64,000 nucleotides of DNA, from assembly GCA_963576475.1 (NCBI GenBank), contig OY754964.1, positions 47,752,861-47,816,860 of the forward strand. The letters are read 5' to 3'. The translations under genes were made by a program, and so were the position numbers. This document shows positions 57,263 through 64,000 of this stretch, piece after piece (position 1 is the stretch's first letter; every line of letters begins with the position of its first letter). The notes under the pieces are model-generated. The model was given only the letters and a program-made list of their open reading frames with translations, ran no database searches and was not told the origin of the DNA. The stretch is from Molanna angustata (taxonomy: Eukaryota; Arthropoda; Insecta; Trichoptera; Molannidae).

Positions 57263-57655
57263 AGTTAAAATGTGCCACAAAAGTATAGCTGCGACGTATA
57301 AAGATAATTTAAAAACAATTCTATATTTTAAAAACAATTGAAAACATAGGCAGTTAAACAAAAATTTGTCATGATAAATGATTCCCCTTTCTCTGGAACT
57401 TTTCATTCAAAACACGTTTGAGATATTGTATTTTATGGTATTTCAGAAATAGGAAAAAATTAAATAATTCAAATGTTGATATCCCCTGACTGAAACAAAA
57501 ATTTAAAATATTGAGTATTATAGTTTTGTAAAAAATATATCTCAAATTGGTGTTCATTTTTATTTATTTATTTATTTTTTGGATATCCAACAGTACAGTA
57601 TAGCATAATGATATTAAAGACAATGAAAAAAAAAACAAGTAAATGTAGACTACAG

Positions 57656-58084
57656 AATATCTCAAACATTATTTTGTGAATTTATGAGTTTAACATGCCA
57701 ATATTTTCAAAAACTAAAAATAATATCGAAATTCGCCAAAACACCTTAACTAGATAAATTATTTTTAAAAATAAACATGAACATTGTATCGCATAATTTT
57801 TTTTTTAATTGAATTTAGTGGCAACATCGTTTCACAATATCTACAATATCTATGGGTAATCTCAATAGTATCATACTTTATCTTCATACACACATGTCAT
57901 CAAGGTTGCATATTCGGCGGAGGAAAAAATAACTGACCTCCACACTATCCTATATTGACAAAGGTACATGTTTTGTTTAGAAAAAAAAATGTCTTAAAAT
58001 ATATGAAGAATTTGGATTTATGGCTTTATAGTTTGGTATGTATGCCATCGTCAGTTGGATCTCATGTGCTACATGCAATTTGTA
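57656..58084 (+). repeat. Dispersed repeat family E, copy 3
   Basis: TCTCAAACATTATTTTGTGA, AATTTAGTGGCAACATCG, a minus-strand block reading YRIVWRSVIFSSAEYATLM, GTTTGGTATGTATGCCATCG and GTTGGATCTCATGTGCTACA. Confidence 0.72.
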
Positions 58085-60605
58085 GTAAAAATTACCATTG
58101 CATTACCAAAGTATTTTTATTTGTTTACTATTACAATATATTTATATGAAAATAAATAACTTGTAATAGTAAATAATTTAAATATTAGTTTAGATTCGAT
58201 TTAGTGTTCGTGAAGCTAATAAGAGTAAATGAATATTATGTGATTTAGCTTTAAAAGATTCTTAAGCATATTGATATTGATATTTTTATGAATTCCACAA
58301 AAACTACTGTTTTCGGTATAACGAGTATTTCATTGGATAGGTCAGTACATATTTCACATAGCAAAATGAAGGGTGTTTTGTGTGGTGGAAGTAATGTAGA
58401 ATATTTTGGCGTAGACGCTCGTAGCATACTGGCGTAGAACCAACAGTCTGCCGCTTGTTCCATTAAGCTTCACTGCAAAGCTAGTCACTTTGGCCTGAAA
58501 CAAAATAACGATTTGATAAAAAAGCACCAATCAATACTTCCAGATGTGATTTATAATTGTGTAACGAGTTTATGCTTTTTGATTATGAGATCCGAAACGT
58601 AGCGAGACTTTTGAATGTTTGTAGCGCACGGTTCGGTTGTAAAATATCGTAGCACCAATACACATTTATACACACACATACACTCATAATATTGTTGTGC
58701 TACTTTCGCAAATACATACGAAATGCTACGATGGGTTTCGTTTTCAGTGTTCATTGCCCCGTTTGGAATTTGTAACTCATATCGACGTTTGGTTTTTAAA
58801 TAAAAATATTATCGGAGAAATTTTTACGAAACAATATATTAATAAACAATTTATTATCAAAATCCGCATTCCGCCAGTGAGAGTAAAAATTCTATATATT
58901 TATAAACCATCAGATGTAGTGTAATCAGATGGATGTTATAAGAGGACCTAAAAGACAAATGTTATTAAAATCTGCAATTCTCACATATAGAAAGGGGATG
59001 CGCATTAGTAAACACAATCACTCTCATGTGCCAACTTGAGCTTTGTCTTACCCATATTCAATAAGAAAGAGAATATAAAAAAACAACCATCTTAAATTAT
59101 TTTTTTGACGTTCCTATGTATGTATATTTTATTTAGATGTAAAAAATAAATGAATTTTCTTACATGTAGTATAAACAAAAAGAATATTAATAAGTTGAAA
59201 AAACAACAAATTTATACAGTAGGTATGAATTATATATAAACAACAAAAAGCAAGGAAACAATTTACACAAAAACACAAAGGAAGCACACAATATCATAAA
59301 AGAACTTTTCCTTTATGTATTCAACACGATGAAAAGCGGCAAGACCAGATGCTTCCTTCACACATTCTGGCAATTTATTCTGGCAACAGTTGAAAACCTT
59401 TGTAATGATACACATTATTTTGTGTACCTGCCAGGTTAGTCTGAGGCAGTCTAAAGCCCCGCCGATTTCTCGTCGGGTACCTACATATGTGTGAACATTT
59501 TTTTGCAAATAATATCGCGGTAATAGTTCATTATTAATTTATATATGAAAATTAACACATATTAAACTGTGTATTACTTATTTGTATTAAATTTATAATT
59601 CAGAAGTATGTACGCACATACGTTTTGAAATATCAATGTTCATTATTTTAAATATGTATTCGTTCAATACTCTTAAAAATACAATAATAGATAGGATTAT
59701 TTTTTTATTCGAATTTATTTTGTGATAACGGTATATAAATGTATTTTGTTTTAACCAATCAAAATGTTAGTTATTTTTACAAAGTGGAATAACATAGACC
59801 TGTTTTTAGTAAATTTAATGTTATATTATTATAATAATCCCACTGACTTTGCTTTCAAATGCCAATAAATTATATTAATTCTATGCTGATATGACTAGCC
59901 ACTGTATATAAATTAACACATATCGCCACTCATCTGGAAAAACAAACTATTTTTAATTAATAATGAATAAATAAAAAAGTAAGTTAGTAATTATTGAAAC
60001 CAAATCAACGATATGAGTGTCAAATATGTATTGAATTCGGGGTGAATGAACTATCGAGCGAATTAACTACATACACGTAAAAAGGCTATATATACTTACT
60101 ATAACGTTTTGTGTAGGCAACTTATAAAAAAAGTAATTATTTAATAAAATAAAATCCCAAAAAATATTAACATGTCAAAATAAACATAATTTTCAATGAA
60201 AAAAACAACAGTTTACAAGAAAAAAGTGTTATTCTTCAAAATAGATTTTTTGAAAACCCTTTTTTCTTTTCTTAATTTGCATCATTCCTTCGTCGCAAAA
60301 ACACTCCTGTATTGTTCTTAATTTTACATTCTCATCTTTTCACTATTTCATGCTTCATCAGATGTTCATTACTTGTTCATTCTGCCAACCACAAATATCG
60401 AATCGACGAGATGGCATACTTGTACGAATAATTTTTATTTAGGTAGTTGCCGTAAATTATCAAGAGTTTTTTTTATATATGGTAAGTAATGCGAAATCTT
60501 TCTCTTTGTTGTCAATATAAACAATTTATGGATTTATATTAAAAAAAAAGATCATTGATAGCTGAAGCAGTGTTTAGTCGATTCACTTTTATGATAGCGT
60601 TCAGG
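58085..60605. other. Mostly unassigned; weak LINE-like frame at 59263-59508
   Basis: The minus-strand frame at 59263-59508 has NCCQNKLPECVKEASGLAAF, faintly like the NxLPxxVxxxxxxxxF end of Jockey-type reverse transcriptases. No second motif supports it. The rest shows nothing. Confidence 0.25.
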
Positions 60606-60703
60606 ATTCGATTCAGAGGAGAATATATCATAAGCAATATATTTTATTGAATTTTTCTCGTCAGGATTGAAAACATTGGTCAGTTGGAAGAAATAATTCA
60701 TTT
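60606..60703 (+). repeat. Degenerate SINE family B copy
   Basis: GATTCGATTCAGAGGAGAAT, then TTTTCTCGTCAGGATTGAAA and CATTGGTCAGTTGGAAGAAA align with the B box, AGAGGAG and GGTTAGTTGGAAGAAA of 32645-32848. The head is missing. Confidence 0.6.
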
Positions 60704-61454
60704 ATATTTCGACGCTTTTGAGGTGAGATGTTCACAAAAACGGAGCAATATAAACCACCCGAATTTATGATTATTATTGATTTGACAATAGTGAAACACC
60801 CGGCGTTCCTTACTTTTTTATAATATTGGAAGACATCTATTGAATTTTCGTCCAACTATTTAATATCGAGGAACTTCAAACGCATATGAACACAAATCTA
60901 ACGATTGCGCAACTAAAGTTTACAAACGATTGCACGCTAACATTACTCTCAAATACGTATACATTTTAGTTCAAAGAAAATAACAAAGAGGTCAGTACTT
61001 AATGTAAATCTTATACTGAATATTATTATATCAAATATTCAACTTGAAAAGGTGAAAAAAATAATCACTTGATTGATTTTTTAATCTTAATTTGTATTAA
61101 TTTAATATTAATGTAAAAACGATTTTGTTAATTGATAATTGGTATCGAATTATTCTATTTTAATGTTTGTATATTGATGGTGAATAAATATTAAACTTTT
61201 ATTTTAGGTATTTGCTATGACTAATTTTAAATGTAGGTAGATTACCTTATGGTACCTTTTTACTTCTAATATTTCAAGATCTTGGCATACAGATTATACA
61301 GATTTATGCAATTTTCCAATTGTCGAATTGTTCAAAAGAATTTATTACGTTTTATAACGTTTCAAGAAGGTTTCAATTTCAAGTAAAGATGCGCGAGATT
61401 TGTATGGCCAGCTGGCCAAGTCTGTAATTTTTACTGACTGCGGCCTGCTAGTAT
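60704..61454. other. Unassigned AT-rich stretch
   Basis: No motif recognised. Confidence 0.4.
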
Positions 61455-61773
61455 ATATTTTAGTGACGACATTGTTTCATACAATTTGTATGGCAGTATA
61501 CACAATATCTACGGGGACTTTCGAGTTTGATACTTAATCTCCATACATATATACAACCATACATAGCTGTTAACATATTCGGGGTAGGAAAAAAGGACTG
61601 AACCCCACGCTATCCTACACTGACAAACTAATTTAATATAGAAAACAAAATATCTTAATAAATTAAATAATTTGGATTATTGAATATTATTTTGGTATGT
61701 ATTCTTTAACTATATACATATACTATCGCCATCGTTAGTTGGATTTCATGTGTTACATGCAACTAGTATTTAA
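61455..61773 (+). repeat. Dispersed repeat family E, copy 4
   Basis: TTTTAGTGACGACATTG, CATACAATTTGTATGGCAGT, a minus-strand block reading RIAWGSVLFSYPEYVNS, AAATAATTTGGATTATTG and GTTGGATTTCATGTGTTACA. Confidence 0.75.
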
Positions 61774-62060
61774 TGAATCATTACTTAGTACCAGGTTTAT
61801 TAAAAAGTCAGGTCAAGTAAGATAAATTAAAAGCACCTAATTAGGTACCTACTAACTACAAAACATCTCTATTCACCAACTTGTCCAGTCTAAGATTTTA
61901 GCTCTTCTGCGCTTATAACAGCCCATTGCAGAAGATCGCACCAAAACATTAGAAGAATACATAGAACTTAAAGATCTTGCATATACTGCACTTGAGCTTG
62001 TCAAAGAGAACACGCTTTAAAGAAAAAAAAAAGGACGGAAAACCATATTAAATATTTTTT

Positions 62061-62236
62061 TAAAGAAAGTATATATCATTGAAACAAGTACATATACATT
62101 CTCATACACTCCCTAAACTAAGCATAAATGCTTGAACTATAGGTGAACGAAATCGGTCGTGGCATGCAGGATTCAAACTCACGACCACTGGATTACTAAC
62201 TAACCCAGCGCGCTAACCGTTCTGCCACCGCCCTTC
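62061..62236 (-). mobile_element. tRNA-derived SINE family A, copy 9
   Basis: Minus strand: AGGGCGGTGGCAGAACGGTT (A box), GGGTTAGTTAGTAATCCAG with a small duplication, B-box-like GAGTTTGAATCCTG, GACCGATTTCGTTCACCTAT, AAGCATTTATGCTTAGTTTA, TTGTTTCAATGATATATAC tail. Confidence 0.9.
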
Positions 62237-63907
62237 TAACTCCGTATGTTATCTTTATTAATTATCCACTGGTTATTTTTTTTAATATTTAGAAACCATT
62301 GAAGTTGTTGATTTGAGTTACGAGCTGCGCTGAACACACTTTTTTTTTCGCTTGGATGGGTAGATGCGTAAACATCACCTAAAGTCTCGCTTTTGAAAAA
62401 ATGTATTACTTATTTAGATAAAAATCAAATTAGCGCAAAGATTTTTAATGGAATTCTGGTTATATTTTTATTTTTTTCTCAGTTTATCAACAATATTATT
62501 TAGATTTAAACAAATACAATGTCTGTTTACATAACAGAGTAAGTATATGACACGTGTCTTACATATGTAGGTATAACCAAAAATAAAAATCAATAATAGC
62601 ATTGGTACAAAAATACGCACCCCGAATAAAATAACATTTGTCAAACTTGATGTAAAAATTGCAGACTTGTGTTATCAAATATTATCGGGAGGGGAGTTAT
62701 AGCGACCCCTTCTTATGAGGCATCGTTTCATTGGTCGGGATATTGTGGGGGGACTCCCCCTAGTGTCTAATCCCTCATACAACATTTTAATGCTAAAAAA
62801 CGATCGAGGCAAATACTAACCAATCGATTCGCGTAGTTTTTACATGTTTTATGCCAATGTATTATGTATTTGTTTATATAGCGGTGAGAAAATAAAATGG
62901 AGAACCGAATTTACACACGTCATGTTATTAACGAACAAAGAATATTATTTGTGTAGAAATAGGTATTTAGTACGTATGAATAGAAATTAAAAATATTTTT
63001 ATCTATATATTTGTCTGGGGTATTGATCAGTTAAGTGATCAAGTATTTGATAACAAAAGTTTAGATGAAACATTTCAAAGTTTAGATCCTGTTAAGTAGG
63101 TACTCGTCATAATCATCATCACATGGTCACAATCCTAGGATTGGTGTGCACAAAGCACCCCCTGACTCTCCACATAATATCTCTGTAGTCCTCCAACATC
63201 TTCCTCTCTTGGTAGCTGCCACAGCGTACTTCAACTGGTTCATATAACTGTCTCTAGTGCACTAGACATTTTAACAAGATCGATGCGCTGTCAAAGTCGA
63301 ATATTCTGAGCAAAAAAAATACTAGTATTACAAAATAGTAGGTACCTATCATACAATTACGTAAATACACAGAAAAAAAATTGTGACCACCGAACTAGCT
63401 ACTTGCGTTTTTAGCCAAAGCTTTAAGAGTAAAAAAAATTAATCCATTTATGACTACTGTTTTGTTAAGCGCACAAAATATTTAGTAGCACAAAACGATA
63501 CAAAATATTTAGTAGCACAAATTGTTTTGTAGCCACTATATTTCTATTAATTTAAACATAACTTTTTTTCAGTTTACATAATATGTAGAGAAATCTAATT
63601 TATTTGAAAAAACGTGTAATAAAATTTAATAAAAACACAAAATAATCTTATTCCTAAGCTCAAATGGCAAAAGGTGTATATAAAATTTTTCCTGTAATCA
63701 ATTTCCATTCAATTTATAAAGCAACTCGCTCACGCGAGTCGCTATTGGCATTAAATACTGACATATTTTTTTCCTATTCGTATGATTTTTAACACTATTT
63801 ATTATTTTTATGTTTAAAAATTTCGCGTTTTATGTCAACTTGGATACCTCGTCCGACATAGGTAAAAAGTGCTGTGGTGTTTTTTTTAAGTTCTAGTCTC
63901 TAGTGCG
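62237..63907. other. Unassigned stretch
   Basis: 63100-63300 is less AT-rich (AATCCTAGGATTGGTGTGCA, CACATAATATCTCTGTAGTC) and may be old element sequence, but no protein motif was found. The rest is AT-rich without features. Confidence 0.35.
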
Positions 63908-64000
63908 ACAAATATACTTTCTGCTCTCCGTCATTCCTTCGGCGATAGTAACAAGAAGACCCGGATAGCTGATGTTATGGCCTATCCATTTGGATCGTTG
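63908..64000 (-). pseudogene. LINE C-terminal fragment, cut by the window edge
   Basis: The minus strand from the window end reads QRSKWIGHNISYPGLLVTIA then EGMTESRKYICRTRD and a stop. KWxGHxxxxxxxLLxxIxEGxxxxxR is the post-RT segment of RTE-like and related LINEs. The upstream RT would lie beyond 64000. Confidence 0.55.

Noticed and set aside
61870..62020. Frame with DRTKTLEEYIELKDLAYTAL as a gene fragment
   Set aside because: Too short, upstream stop, no family recognised; recorded only as a curiosity.

Overview
This window reads as AT-rich intergenic or intronic DNA from an insect nuclear genome, most likely a lepidopteran (moth or butterfly). The grounds are several tRNA-derived SINE families, a short-ended non-autonomous Helitron with a 5' TC and a 3' CTAG, decayed RTE-like, L2/CR1-like and Jockey-like LINEs, Harbinger-like DNA elements, a mitochondrial COI fragment in which TGA reads as tryptophan (invertebrate mitochondrial code), and frequent GTAGGTACCTAC-type words. 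These class and order assignments come from pattern recognition and no database search was made.

I find no convincing host protein-coding gene. The long open frames are either retrotransposon reverse-transcriptase or C-terminal fragments (40491-41489, 45684-46310, 48420-48721, 56324-56745 and others) or artefacts of tandem repeats (the 309-codon minus-strand frame over 11639-12568).

Layout: 0.4-9 kb holds an (AAAT)n microsatellite, unassigned AT-rich DNA and a first copy of a ~280 bp repeat. 9-16 kb holds SINEs, a Helitron made mostly of two tandem arrays, a long foldback element flanked by TTAA and a LINE tail. 16-24.6 kb holds SINEs, a dispersed ~780 bp repeat, a foldback MITE and a 324 bp tandem duplication. 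24.6-30 kb is LINE debris, including a LINE inserted into an older LINE with a 6 bp target duplication. 32.2-33.1 kb packs a COI numt between SINEs. 33.8-38.2 kb holds a palindrome, a 41 bp array split by an LTR-like insertion, and a Harbinger-like element with a MADF-domain remnant. 40.5-48.7 kb holds the largest RTE fragment, a second MITE copy and an L2/CR1-like tail. 49.6-64 kb holds a second Harbinger-like element, more LINE tails, a near-perfect ~107 bp-arm palindrome, SINEs and a LINE tail cut by the window edge.

The parts are mostly independent insertions and do not form a working pathway. Relationships worth noting are shared 3' tails between a non-autonomous repeat and a LINE family, nested insertions, and MITE copies that differ by clean deletions. 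I see no operon, CRISPR array or new defence-like system.
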